DNA from: Agrococcus lahaulensis DSM 17612
GTDB taxonomy: Bacteria > Actinomycetota > Actinomycetes > Actinomycetales > Microbacteriaceae
Length of the DNA: 64,000 nucleotides
Assembly: GCF_000425105.1 (NCBI RefSeq)
Contig: NZ_AULD01000005.1
Location: 620,001 to 684,000 of the forward strand
Direction: 5' to 3'
In this document: positions 26,054 through 34,032 of the stretch, piece by piece
Position numbering within the stretch: the stretch's first letter is position 1
Layout of the letters: each line of letters opens with the position of its first letter
Program-made: the position numbers and the translations under genes
The notes under the pieces: generated by a model
The model's database searches: none
Seen by the model: only the letters and a program-made list of their open reading frames with translations
What the model was told of the DNA's origin: nothing

Positions 26054-27667
26054 TCAGGTGCGCCGCACGAGGTTGCGTCGACCGTGGAAGTCGGCGACGG
26101 CGCACCTCGGGCCCCTGCGCCTGTCGCCCAGGCGGTGCAGCAGCCTGCGCTCCGTGAGCGATGCGCTCGCCCTCCGTCCACCGCGCGGCGGCCGAACCAC
26201 CGTCGAGGGCGCAGAAGGCGGCGGCAGGTCCGGCAGCTTCACCGCGAGCGATGCCGCGGCGGCAGCTGGTGCGGTGGCCGCGCCGGTGGTGATCGCGCGC
26301 AGCGGCTCGCCGGTGCGAACGGCACGGGCATAGGGATCGCTCGGCCGCAGCTGCGGCACGACGCGCCAGTCGCCCGGCGTGCCGACGACGAGGAGCCGGC
26401 CCGCGTGCACCTCGTGATGGCAGTGCGTGCAGAGCAGGATCCCGTTCTCGGTGTCGGTCGGCCCGCCTCGACTCCACCACACGACGTGGTGCGCCTCGGT
26501 CCAGGCGACCGGCATGTGGCAGCCAGGCGTCGCGCAGCCCTCGTACTGGACGGCGAGTGCCATGCGCTGCGGCTTGGTGAAGAGGCGCTGCTCGCGACCG
26601 AGGTCGAGCACGTGACCGCGCTCGTCCACGACGGCGCGCTGCACGACTGCCTCGCACAGCAGTCGCCCGAGCGCCTCGACGGGCACGAGGTCGCCGGTGT
26701 GCTCGATCGTGAGGGTGCGATCGCGGTGCTCCGCGTTCTGCATGTACGCGTCGAACGCCTCGATGGTGCCGTTGAGGACGATGCGCGGTGGCGCACCACC
26801 AGCGAGGGGAGCGTCGTCGAACGCCGCGTGCGCCGCGACGAGGCCCATGAGCACGTCGTGCCGCTTCTGCCCGAGCGAGCGGGTGTCGATGTCGGCCTCG
26901 GCTCCATCGTCGGCCTCGGTGTCGTCGACGAACCGCACCTTCGCGCGCGGCGCGGTGTACGCATCCAGCATGGCCTTGAACTGCGAGCCGGGCTCCGCCG
27001 GGGAGTCGCCCTCGAAGTGCCACATGCCGTTCTGCCGCTGCCAGATGCGCAGGTCGCGCTGCGCGTACTGCCGTTCCGCGTTCGGCAGCACGCCGTCGGG
27101 ATCGAGCACCGTGACGAACGCCTTCGCGCGGACGGCGAGCAGCTCTGGGACGAGCGGCGCTGCGACGTCGGTCGCCGCCTCGACGAGCTCGCGCTCGGCC
27201 CAGGCGAGCTGCTCGAGATCTGCCCTCGGGGCCGCTGGTGAGAGCTCGGAGACGATGGTACGGACCTGCGCGAGCGAGATCGCGCCCGCGTCGAGCGCCG
27301 CGGCCACGAGCGGGAAGGGCGCCTCGACCGTGCCACCGCTGATGCCGACCGATCGACTGGTCGCCCGGGCTATCGTGAGCAGCTCGGTCGCCTGACCCAC
27401 ACGGATGCCGAACACCGAGGCGACGGCCTCCTTCGGGTTGCGCTTGCCCATCAGCGCGCAGATCGACGACTCCTCCGGCCCCTTCGAGCGCTGCTCGATC
27501 TCGCCGGCGAGCCGAACGCGCTGCGCGTCGACGATGCGGGCGAGCTCTGCCGTCTGGCTCAGCAGATCGACGACCTCCTGGCGTGGGGCGTGGGAGATGG
27601 AGGCGAGGTCGTCGAGCACGGCGCGGGCGGCGCGGATCGCTGCCGCGGCCTGCTCGGTAGTCGACAT
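26054..27667 (-). CDS. DUF222 / HNH endonuclease domain protein (13E12 type)
   Basis: 537 aa. The N-terminal DUF222 helical region covers about 1-330. The C-terminal HNH nuclease has CATPGC (near 398), EAHHVVWWSRGG and NGILLCTHCHHEVH (Zn cysteines and catalytic histidines all present). Proteins of this type occur in many copies in actinobacteria and are probably mobile or domesticated nucleases of unknown role. It is convergent with the transglutaminase gene and stands alone. The last 60 residues are low-complexity Ala/Pro/Arg. Confidence 0.88.
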   Translation of the reverse strand: MSTTEQAAAAIRAARAVLDDLASISHAPRQEVVDLLSQTAELARIVDAQRVRLAGEIEQRSKGPEESSICALMGKRNPKEAVASVFGIRVGQATELLTIARATSRSVGISGGTVEAPFPLVAAALDAGAISLAQVRTIVSELSPAAPRADLEQLAWAERELVEAATDVAAPLVPELLAVRAKAFVTVLDPDGVLPNAERQYAQRDLRIWQRQNGMWHFEGDSPAEPGSQFKAMLDAYTAPRAKVRFVDDTEADDGAEADIDTRSLGQKRHDVLMGLVAAHAAFDDAPLAGGAPPRIVLNGTIEAFDAYMQNAEHRDRTLTIEHTGDLVPVEALGRLLCEAVVQRAVVDERGHVLDLGREQRLFTKPQRMALAVQYEGCATPGCHMPVAWTEAHHVVWWSRGGPTDTENGILLCTHCHHEVHAGRLLVVGTPGDWRVVPQLRPSDPYARAVRTGEPLRAITTGAATAPAAAAASLAVKLPDLPPPSAPSTVVRPPRGGRRASASLTERRLLHRLGDRRRGPRCAVADFHGRRNLVRRT

Positions 27668-27824
27668 CGCTGCCTCCTCGAATCTCTGTTCCGCACAGAC
27701 TATCGAAGGCTACCCACGCGGCGGGTCGGTGCGGGGCCGCCTGTGGAGAACTCGAGCGCCCGCCGTCGAGGTCCCCGAGCACCGGTCTCTGGCGCGGCTC
27801 GACGACCGGACCTACCCTGCCTGC

Positions 27825-28109
27825 ATGTGCAGGAACATCACCGAGCTCCGCGGCCTCGAGCCCGCCGCGAACAACGAGGAGATCGAGGCCGCTGCGCGTC
27901 AGTACGTCCGCAAGGTCTCGGGCATCACGCATCCGACCGACCGCACTCGCGACGCGTTCGAGCGGGCGGTCGCTGAGGTCGCGCACATGACGCAGCACCT
28001 GCTCGACGACCTGCCTAATCGACGACAGCCGCCGAAGACCGTCCCGCCGCTGCGGCGGCCCGAGGTGCGCGCCCGCATCGCGGAGCGCGAGGCGGCGCTC
28101 GTCGAGTAG
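27825..28109 (+). CDS. DUF2277 family protein
   Basis: 94 aa from the ATG at 27825. The start MCRNITELRGLEP followed by ATNEEI-like helix, ARQYVRKVSG and the AHMTQHLLDDL helix is the DUF2277 pattern, a small conserved actinobacterial protein of unknown function. A longer in-frame reading back to 27405 would cross the divergent DUF222 gene and is not credible. The stop codon TAG lies in a GTCGAGTAGC context like that of the genome repeat, but without a full copy. Confidence 0.82.
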   Translation: MCRNITELRGLEPAANNEEIEAAARQYVRKVSGITHPTDRTRDAFERAVAEVAHMTQHLLDDLPNRRQPPKTVPPLRRPEVRARIAEREAALVE

Positions 28110-28135
28110 CCGCCGCGCGGCCGTGAGCGCCGCGC

Positions 28136-29119
28136 CTACGCGCCCGAACGCATCCGCTCGGTGATCTCGTCCATCACGCGCATGATCGCCACCGTCTCGT
28201 CGAGCCGCATCAGCTCGCTCTCGAGCCGGCCCTCGCCGATGCAGCGCTCGACCTCGGCCGCCTGGAACTGCATCCCACGCCCGACGAGCTGCGGCTCGAA
28301 CTCCTCCACAGCGGTCGAGTGGGCGGATGCGTGCCTGCGGCGGTAGCGCGTCCACGCGTAGAACGCGGGGTCGAGCTCGATGACGCCGTCGGTGCCGGCG
28401 ATGGTCGCGCGGTTCGAGCCGAGCGTCATCATCGAGAAGGTGTGCGTCGAGATGCCGCCGTTCGCGTGCTCGAGGATCGCCGAGCCGCGGTGGTCGACGC
28501 CGAAGCCGTCGACGACGCCCGAGGCCTGGATGCGCGTGACCGGCCCGAGGATCGCATGCGCGAGCGACACGCAGTAGACGCCGAGATCGAGCAGCGCGCC
28601 GCCGCCGAGCGCCGCCTCGATGAGGCGGCTGCCGGGGGAGAGGTCGAGCATCTGCGAGTGGTCGGCCTGCACGCTCAGGACGTCGCCGAGCTCCCCGGCG
28701 GCGATGCGCTCGCGGACCGCGACCATGGTGGGGAGGAATCGGGTCCACATCGCCTCCATGGCGAAGACGCCCTTCGCACGAGCCGCGTCGACGACCGCCT
28801 GCGCGTCGTCGCCGTTGGTCGTGAAGGCCTTCTCGACGAGCACGTGCTTGCCCGCCTCGATCGCGAGCAGCGCGTGCTCTCGGTGGTGGGAGTGCGGGGT
28901 GGCGACGTAGATGACGTCGACCTCGGGGTCGGCGACGAGCGCCTCATAGCTAGCATGCGCGTTCGGGATGCTGTGCCGCTCAGCGAATCCGCGGGCGCGC
29001 TCGCCGTCGCGGCTCCCGACCGCGACCGTGCGCATGCCTGCGGTCGCGAGGTCGCGGGCGAAGGCGCCGGCGATGCCCCCGGCGCCGAGGATGCCCCAAC
29101 CGGGGGAGGAGGTCGTCAT
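28136..29119 (-). CDS. Gfo/Idh/MocA family NAD(P)-dependent oxidoreductase
   Basis: 327 aa. The N-terminal Rossmann domain has GILGAGGIAGAFA and YVATPHSHHREHALLAIEAGKHVLVEKAF, with the catalytic Lys of the EKxx motif. The C-terminal alpha/beta domain has GGGALLDLGVYCVSLA. Family members oxidise or reduce sugars, cyclitols or trans-dihydrodiols. Nothing in the neighbourhood gives the substrate. A separate transcription unit. Confidence 0.87.
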   Translation of the reverse strand: MTTSSPGWGILGAGGIAGAFARDLATAGMRTVAVGSRDGERARGFAERHSIPNAHASYEALVADPEVDVIYVATPHSHHREHALLAIEAGKHVLVEKAFTTNGDDAQAVVDAARAKGVFAMEAMWTRFLPTMVAVRERIAAGELGDVLSVQADHSQMLDLSPGSRLIEAALGGGALLDLGVYCVSLAHAILGPVTRIQASGVVDGFGVDHRGSAILEHANGGISTHTFSMMTLGSNRATIAGTDGVIELDPAFYAWTRYRRRHASAHSTAVEEFEPQLVGRGMQFQAAEVERCIGEGRLESELMRLDETVAIMRVMDEITERMRSGA

Positions 29120-29190
29120 GCGGAGACCCTAGTGCGATCTCCGACGGTGGAGGGAGGCGCGCGCGGGTGCCGCTCCGTAGCGTGACGTGC

Positions 29191-29442
29191 ATGAACGAGA
29201 AGCGAGCAGGGATGTTCGGCGCGGGCATCGCGATCGGCCTCGCCGTCGGCGCGGGGATCGGCGTCGCCATGGACAACCTCGCGCTCGGCATCGCGATCGG
29301 CATGGGCATCGGCATCGCGTTCGGCGCGGCCTTCGGGGCGGCGCAGGACGGCAAGGGTGAGGAGACGGGAGGCGACGAACCGACTAGCGGCGACGACGCC
29401 CCTGACTCGCCCGATGACCCCATCGTGCCGCCGCGAGGTTAG
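29191..29442 (+). CDS. Small glycine-zipper membrane protein
   Basis: 83 aa. After a short basic start (MNEKRAG), residues 8-52 form two hydrophobic stretches rich in GxxxG-like steps (GAGIAIGLAVGAGIGVA and LGIAIGMGIGIAFGAAFGAA), a glycine-zipper pattern. The remainder is an acidic Asp/Glu/Pro tail. It probably inserts in or crosses the membrane. The function is not recognised. Its TAG overlaps the TAA of the convergent PKD gene by two bases. Confidence 0.65.
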   Translation: MNEKRAGMFGAGIAIGLAVGAGIGVAMDNLALGIAIGMGIGIAFGAAFGAAQDGKGEETGGDEPTSGDDAPDSPDDPIVPPRG

Positions 29443-30278
29443 CCGCAGCCGGCCGCCGTCGGGTTGGCCATGCAGTCTCCATCGGTGAGCACCGTGCCGA
29501 CCTCGAAGACCTTCACGGGCACGCTCGGCGCCGCCACCGGCAGTGTGCCGGGCACCGGGAACCAGCCGCCGCCCGCGTCGACCTCAGCGGTGAAGACGAC
29601 GGTGAGAGATGCGGTCACGTCGTCGCGGGACGCATACGTGTGGCTCGTGCTCGTCTCCGTCCACGACTCCTCGGGGCCTCGCCATGGGGTTCCGGATGCG
29701 TCGCTCGTCTCCGAGGTCCCGTCGCCGTAGTCGAACACGTACGAGGTCGGCGTCCACCGCACTTCGATCGGCACGTCGAACAGCTCGCCGCTCATCGTGT
29801 GCGTCTCGGCGGTCGCGTAGAAGTTGGTCGGTGTGCCGACGACGCCCCAGCCGTCGGGCTCGACGATCAGTTCACCGACGAGCGGGCGGAAGGCCGCGAG
29901 GTCGCTCATCGTGATGGGGTCAACCGGCTGAGCTACCGGGTCGAGCGGTTCGCCCGGCGGAGGAGGCGGTGGCGGGCATTCCGCTGGATCTTCGCCCATA
30001 TCGATACATCGGTCGTGGAGCGCTTGAAGGTATGCCCGCCAAGCGCGCTCCGCTTCAGGGTTCGGCGCAGCGATGATCGCCTCGCCTTCTCCGGCGCCTG
30101 GCTCCGCGGGCCCGATGCCGGGATGTATCAAGGATCCGCCGACAACGAGCTCGCCTGTGGCCGGGTCGATGAAGCACGCGCCGTTGGCGAGGTCGAGCTC
30201 GTCGCATGCACCGCCGCCAGACCCGGCGGAGTACATCAACGCCAGCGTGGCGCCTACCGCGAGTGCTAGAGCCCGCAT
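29439..30278 (-). CDS. Secreted PKD-domain-like protein, function unknown
   Basis: 279 aa. It has a short hydrophobic N-terminus (MRALALAVGATLALMYSAG) likely to be a signal sequence, and a proline run near residue 105. A beta-rich region (about 125-255) contains the PKD signature VFDYGDGTSET and HTYASRDDVTASLTVVFTA. Four to six cysteines suggest extracellular disulfides. Its start overlaps the lipoprotein gene by 13 bp, so the two are co-transcribed. Base composition is a little less GC-rich than in the metabolic operons. Confidence 0.75.
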   Translation of the reverse strand: MRALALAVGATLALMYSAGSGGGACDELDLANGACFIDPATGELVVGGSLIHPGIGPAEPGAGEGEAIIAAPNPEAERAWRAYLQALHDRCIDMGEDPAECPPPPPPPGEPLDPVAQPVDPITMSDLAAFRPLVGELIVEPDGWGVVGTPTNFYATAETHTMSGELFDVPIEVRWTPTSYVFDYGDGTSETSDASGTPWRGPEESWTETSTSHTYASRDDVTASLTVVFTAEVDAGGGWFPVPGTLPVAAPSVPVKVFEVGTVLTDGDCMANPTAAGCG

Positions 30279-30790
30279 ATCGACTGGTCTTGCAGCGGCT
30301 GCAGGTTGGCCAGCAGCAGCCCGCTATCGGAATCTTCGAACTCGGCGGACCACGCGACCAGACCGGATGGCGGGATCCGCAAGCCCTGCGGGTCGGTCGT
30401 GACGATGTTCCGACCGTCGGTGCATAGTCGCACGCGGATGCCGTCGACCACGACTTCCTCCGCCTCTATGGCGGTCACTTCGAGAACTCCGCGACTCACC
30501 TGACCTGCCGCCAAGTCTTCCCGAATGAAGCCCGCCCATCGCTCGGCTAAGTCAGAAGTCGCATGCTCGCTGAGCGCGTCTGCAGAAGCGACGCCTGCAG
30601 CGAACTGCGCGTCGACCGCCGCGTAGAAGGCTTCGAAGGTGCTCTGAGCTTGCTCCGTCGTCGGCGGAGGCTGACTTGTCGACGTCGTGGTGGGGGCCGG
30701 TTCCGAAACCTCGGGCATGGGCTGGGTGCAGCCACTCAGTGTGATGGCGGCCAGCACAAGTGCGGCGCCACCAGCCAGCCTTCGAAGCAT
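30266..30790 (-). CDS. Small lipoprotein, function unknown
   Basis: 174 aa from the ATG at 30790. An upstream in-frame ATG at 30868 would bury the signal peptide. The signal MLRRLAGGAALVLAAITLSGC has lipobox LSGC. A Pro/Thr/Ser linker (to about 45) precedes a helical-then-beta domain resembling small NTF2-like lipoproteins (STFEAFYAAVDAQFAAG...). It is the first gene of a pair with the PKD protein and is probably exposed at the cell surface. Confidence 0.75.
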   Translation of the reverse strand: MLRRLAGGAALVLAAITLSGCTQPMPEVSEPAPTTTSTSQPPPTTEQAQSTFEAFYAAVDAQFAAGVASADALSEHATSDLAERWAGFIREDLAAGQVSRGVLEVTAIEAEEVVVDGIRVRLCTDGRNIVTTDPQGLRIPPSGLVAWSAEFEDSDSGLLLANLQPLQDQSICGL

Positions 30791-30919
30791 GCGGGCAGAG
30801 TACGCGAGCCGGCTCCGCCGCCGACAGTGCTCTCCACAGGCGCACGGGCGACGGTGGGAGTCAGACACTCGCTTATGTCCCCCAATAGAAACTCGGTCGG
30901 AGAAATGTCGCGAATGGAC

Positions 30920-30947
30920 TTGCGCTTCTTGGCTCGACCGTTATACC
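30920..30947 (+). promoter_or_regulatory. Predicted promoter for the small-ORF transcript
   Basis: TTGCGC (30920-30925), a 16-bp spacer and TATACC (30942-30947; overlapping TTATAC). It points to the 18-aa reading frame 45 bp downstream and to the 63-aa gene, with a terminator at 31535-31564. Confidence 0.5.
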
Positions 30948-30993
30948 TTCGTGACCGCGAACTTCCACGCCAAGCTGAAAGGAGGAGCTCGCG

Positions 30994-31050
30994 ATGTTCA
31001 TCACCGACATGATTCCCGCTGGGACCCTCCTCGCTGGCGGGGTCTGCTAG
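30994..31050 (+). CDS. 18-residue peptide with strong ribosome-binding site
   Basis: MFITDMIPAGTLLAGGVC, starting 6 bases after the near-perfect Shine-Dalgarno AAAGGAGGAG (30978-30987) and 47 bp after a good -10 element. It is far too short for homology. It could be a leader peptide for downstream regulation or a free small peptide. The ribosome-binding site is stronger than that of most long genes here, which argues for real translation. Ends with a single Cys. Confidence 0.45.
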   Translation: MFITDMIPAGTLLAGGVC

Positions 31051-31142
31051 CGGCGGAGCGCACGGGCCGACGGCTGCCGAGTCCACCATGGACTCGCACT
31101 TGCCACGCCACAGCAGGCTTCTGAGCCCTGCGTCTCCTCCCT

Positions 31143-31256
31143 TCACCGCACGCTGATCACGGCAGCTGCACGGCGCCCGGACCACTTGCCGGCCGCTCTG
31201 CTCCCGCCGCACTCCGCGCATCCGCATTCGTCATCCGAGTGCTTCGAGCGCGCCAT
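31143..31256 (-). CDS. Possible 37-aa Cys-containing protein
   Basis: Reads MARSKHSDDECGCAECGGS followed by a basic tail. The CxCxxC cluster could bind metal. Only a weak GTGGGA precedes the ATG at 31256 and there is no independent support. It is listed as a possibility only. Confidence 0.25.
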   Translation of the reverse strand: MARSKHSDDECGCAECGGSRAAGKWSGRRAAAVISVR

Positions 31257-31274
31257 TCCCACACAATTCACCGT

Positions 31275-31309
31275 GCGATATCTCGCGCCCATCGACGGGG
31301 CGATATCGC
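31275..31309 (+). promoter_or_regulatory. Hairpin just upstream of the 63-aa gene
   Basis: GCGATATC (31275-31282) pairs with GATATCGC (31302-31309), with a partly complementary GCCC/GGGG inside the loop. It ends 22 bp before the ATG at 31332, so it may influence translation of that gene. There is no T-run. Confidence 0.4.
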
Positions 31310-31331
31310 CATGCCAGAAAGCAGAACGACC

Positions 31332-31523
31332 ATGTCGAATTCGACGCTGGTGCTGCCGGCTCCGCGCCGGCTCGCACTCCACGCATCGCGCCACCTCGAG
31401 CGCTGGGCCCTCAAGGCGCAGCAGCTCGAGGAGCAGCGACGCGAGGCCGAGGCTTACGAGGCGGCGCTCGCCGCTCGTGAGCAGCTCGCCCTCGACGCGC
31501 TCGCGCGCTCCCTGCTGCGATGA
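31332..31523 (+). CDS. Small helical protein, unknown function
   Basis: 63 aa. Starts MSNSTLVLPAPRRLALHASRHLERWA and continues as one long charged helix rich in Ala, Glu, Gln and Arg (about 20-60), a likely coiled coil. No recognised domain. A good terminator follows 12 bp after the stop and a promoter lies 390 bp upstream, so it is probably expressed. An upstream in-frame start at 31239 adds only unlikely sequence across the hairpin. Confidence 0.6.
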   Translation: MSNSTLVLPAPRRLALHASRHLERWALKAQQLEEQRREAEAYEAALAAREQLALDALARSLLR

Positions 31524-31534
31524 CCGCAGCCACG

Positions 31535-31564
31535 GCGGGGCCGTCCCTTCGGGGTCGGCCCCGC
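31535..31564. terminator. Terminator between the 63-aa gene and the beta-lactamase-like gene
   Basis: GCGGGGCCG (31535-31543) pairs perfectly with CGGCCCCGC (31556-31564) around a 12-base loop. TTCTCGTT follows on the plus strand. It lies between convergent genes and could serve both. Confidence 0.7.
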
Positions 31565-31578
31565 TTCTCGTTGCCCCG

Positions 31579-32385
31579 CTACGCCGCGACGAGCCGGCGC
31601 AGCTCGGCACCGAGCCCGCGCATCGAGGCGAGCACCGCGTCGGTCGCGTCCGTCTCGGGCACCCAGTTCGCGAGCGCAGCGTAGGCGAGCGTGCGGCCGG
31701 GGCCGAGCACGAGTCCCGCATCGACGCGGACACCGGCGTCTGTGCCGGTCTTGTTCACGATCCTCGCCAGATCCGCCTCGACGCCATGCGAGAGCGGATC
31801 CTTGCCGAATGCAACGGCGACCATGCTGAGGTCGACCGAGTGGCGCAGCCACCCGAGCACCCGCTCGCTGACCGCGGCCGACCCGAGCGTCCGGGTCGCG
31901 AGTCGCGCCATGAGCCCCGTCAGCCCTGAGGCGGATGCGGTGCCGAGCCGGGCGGGATCCCCCGGTCCGCGGTGGTCGCGCACGCGATCGTGCAAGTGAA
32001 CCCCCGCGATGCCGAGCTCCGCGCGCACGCTCTCGACCGCATCCAGCCCGATCCGCTCGAGCAGCACGTTGGTCGCGAGGTTGTCGCTCACGGATCCGAC
32101 GAGCATCGCGGCGTCGTCGGCGGTGAGCGTCGGCTGGGCGAGGTGCTGCCACAGCCCGGAGTCGCCGACCGGCTCGACGCTCGACCGGTCGAGCCGCTCG
32201 TCGAGGTCGAGCTGCCCGCGCTCGGCGAGCACCGCGCTCGCGACCAGCAGCAGCAGCTTCGACGCCGAGGCAGCCGAGAGCTCGAGTTCGGGCGAGCGCG
32301 AGAGGAGCGCCTCGCCGCTCGCGACGTCGCGCACGAGCACCGACCAGGTCGCGCTGTCGGTGAGGGGCGGATGCGCTTGGGTCAT
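31579..32385 (-). CDS. Serine hydrolase, class A beta-lactamase-like
   Basis: 268 aa from the ATG at 32385. The three catalytic motifs of the penicillin-binding/beta-lactamase fold are visible in order: SASK (40-43), SDN (100-102) and KTG (212-214). No signal peptide or lipobox is present, unusual for a true beta-lactamase, and the omega-loop Glu of ExxLN is not evident. It is more likely an intracellular esterase/amidase of the family than a resistance enzyme, unless it is exported by an unseen route. Divergent from the 71-aa membrane protein. Confidence 0.82.
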   Translation of the reverse strand: MTQAHPPLTDSATWSVLVRDVASGEALLSRSPELELSAASASKLLLLVASAVLAERGQLDLDERLDRSSVEPVGDSGLWQHLAQPTLTADDAAMLVGSVSDNLATNVLLERIGLDAVESVRAELGIAGVHLHDRVRDHRGPGDPARLGTASASGLTGLMARLATRTLGSAAVSERVLGWLRHSVDLSMVAVAFGKDPLSHGVEADLARIVNKTGTDAGVRVDAGLVLGPGRTLAYAALANWVPETDATDAVLASMRGLGAELRRLVAA

Positions 32386-32523
32386 CGTTCGGGAGTCTAC
32401 GAAGAAGTGCGAGATGCGAGCGCAGCTGCCGGGGCGGCGCCCTCGACTCACCCGCCCGGGGGAGTCTGCAGCTCCGCCGCCCGCCTGATCCGCTCGGCAG
32501 CGCCGTTCCGTAGCGTCGGAGTC

Positions 32524-32739
32524 ATGCACCGCGAACTCGCCGCCATCCTCGCCATGATCCTCATCGCCCTCGGCGCCGTGGGCGGCGCCGTCTTCGCCGC
32601 GCTGCAGCTGGGCAACCCCTTCTTCGCGCTCGCGCTGCCCGGCGTGCTCGGCGCTGTCACGACCGCCGTCGTCGTCATCCTGCGGCAGCGCCGACAGCGC
32701 CGGCAGCGCGAGTCGGCGCTCGCGACCGGCGCCGCCTGA
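32524..32739 (+). CDS. Small two-helix membrane protein
   Basis: 71 aa. Two hydrophobic segments (about 5-29 and 33-53) are separated by a short turn, followed by a strongly basic cytoplasmic tail (RQRRQRRQRE). Function unknown. It lies 46 bp upstream of the FUSC-type gene in the same direction and may be co-transcribed. Confidence 0.65.
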   Translation: MHRELAAILAMILIALGAVGGAVFAALQLGNPFFALALPGVLGAVTTAVVVILRQRRQRRQRESALATGAA

Positions 32740-32785
32740 CCGGCGCCCTCCGCTCGCCCGCAGGCGGCGCGGCTACCGTGGCCGC

Positions 32786-33922
32786 ATGGCCCGCCCGTCG
32801 TCATCGTCTGCCGGCGCGCCGGAGAGCCGCGCCGCATCCATCGCGCCGAAGGCCAAGCGCGCGCTCTACCGCTGGCTGCCGCCCGACCGCATCGCGATCG
32901 CCGTGCGCACCGCGATCGCGGCGATGGTCGCGCTCGCGATCGGCGCGGCGCTGCCGGACGGGCTCTCGGACTACGCGTACGCGGCTCCGCTCGGCGCCTT
33001 CATCACCGTCGGCACCACGTTCTTCACCATCGCGCGCGCCGCGCTGCAGCAGGCGCTCGGTCTCGTGCTCGGCGCCGCGCTCGGAATGGCGATGCTGTGG
33101 ATCGACATCCCGGCGCTCGCGAAGATCGGCATCATCGGCGCGGTGGGCGTCGTGCTGCAGGGCGCGGCGACGCTCGGCATCGGCGCGAGCGTCGTGCCGG
33201 TCGTCGCGGTGCTCGTCATCCTCTTCGGCGGCGCTGACCCTGACGGCTACGCGACCGGCTACGTCGGCCAGTTCACGCTCGGGCTCGTCGTCGGCGTGCT
33301 CGTCAATGCGCTCGCGCGGCCGCCGCTCTGGGACCGTGAGGCGCACCGACGCATCAACTCGGCGGTGCTCGAGCTCGCCGAGCGCTTCGAGGAGCTCGCC
33401 GACACGCTCCGCGGCGAGTGGCCGCCGGAGCGCGAGGACTGGGCCGGCTGGGGCGCCGAGCTCGAGGGCTGGGTGGATGCGCTCGCCGACGACGTGCGCG
33501 AGGCTCGCGAGAGCCGTCGGCTCAACCCGCGAGCGAAGTTCCGCCCGCACGACGTCGAGCGCGACGCCGAGGCCGTCGCGGCGCTGCGGGCGGTGGTGCA
33601 CCGGGCGATCGATGTGCTCGACGCGCTCTCGAGCGCCGCGTGGGCCGAGCCGGTCGCGGTGAGCATCGACGAGGCCGAGCGGCAGGTCGCCGCCGACGCG
33701 ATCGACGCCCTCGCCGCGCACTTGCGCGCGTGGGAGGAGCTCGACGGCATCGAGCAGGCGTCGGATGCGTCGGCCAAGGCGATCGACGCCCTCTACGAGG
33801 AAGCGGTCACCCGGGCCCGCCCTGAGTCGGGTCTCGCCGCGGTCGTGTTCGCCCTGCGGGCGATCCGCAGCCGCATCGATCGCGAGGCGGCATCCGCTGC
33901 GTCGCAGGTGCAGAGCCCGTAG
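32786..33922 (+). CDS. FUSC / aromatic acid exporter-type membrane protein
   Basis: 378 aa. The N-terminal half has about six hydrophobic segments (residues 40-170), beginning IAVRTAIAAMVALAIGAAL and continuing with AAPLGAFITVGTTFFT, the pattern of FUSC/DUF939-like proteins. The C-terminal half is a soluble helical domain of heptad character. Relatives export aromatic acids or other small molecules, but the substrate is unknown. A long inverted repeat follows the stop. Confidence 0.75.
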   Translation: MARPSSSSAGAPESRAASIAPKAKRALYRWLPPDRIAIAVRTAIAAMVALAIGAALPDGLSDYAYAAPLGAFITVGTTFFTIARAALQQALGLVLGAALGMAMLWIDIPALAKIGIIGAVGVVLQGAATLGIGASVVPVVAVLVILFGGADPDGYATGYVGQFTLGLVVGVLVNALARPPLWDREAHRRINSAVLELAERFEELADTLRGEWPPEREDWAGWGAELEGWVDALADDVREARESRRLNPRAKFRPHDVERDAEAVAALRAVVHRAIDVLDALSSAAWAEPVAVSIDEAERQVAADAIDALAAHLRAWEELDGIEQASDASAKAIDALYEEAVTRARPESGLAAVVFALRAIRSRIDREAASAASQVQSP

Positions 33923-33947
33923 CCGCCGTCGCGCACGTTCCTGGCAC

Positions 33948-34008
33948 GCAGATGTGTGGCGATCCGCGCTGAATAGCGGGCGATGAGCGCCGATCGCCAC
34001 ACATCTGC
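33948..34008. repeat. Long perfect inverted repeat between convergent genes
   Basis: GCAGATGTGTGGCGATC (33948-33964) is repeated inverted at 33992-34008, with a 27-base loop. No T-run follows either arm. It may act as a bidirectional terminator, but the length and perfection of the arms suggest a mobile palindromic element. Lies 26 bp after the FUSC gene and 25 bp from the LMF-like gene's stop. Confidence 0.7.
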
Positions 34009-34032
34009 TGACCCGGGTGCCGCCGCGACGCG

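Larger units (their letters stand above)
30791..31331. other. 541-bp region without a long gene
   Basis: It holds a plus-strand promoter (30920-30947), an 18-codon reading frame with a strong ribosome-binding site (30994-31050), a possible 37-codon minus-strand frame (31143-31256) and a hairpin (31275-31309) just before the 63-aa gene. Its base composition is lower in GC than the metabolic regions. No tRNA or long reading frame is seen. Confidence 0.6.

Noticed and set aside
28098-28134. GTCGAGTAGC at the stop of the DUF2277 gene, resembling the 35-bp repeat
   Set aside because: Only the first ten bases match. No TCGAGAC half follows at the right distance, so it is chance or a very old remnant.
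30266-30868. Longer version of the lipoprotein gene starting at 30868
   Set aside because: It would place 26 Cys/Arg-rich residues before a perfect lipoprotein signal peptide. The ATG at 30790 is the natural start.
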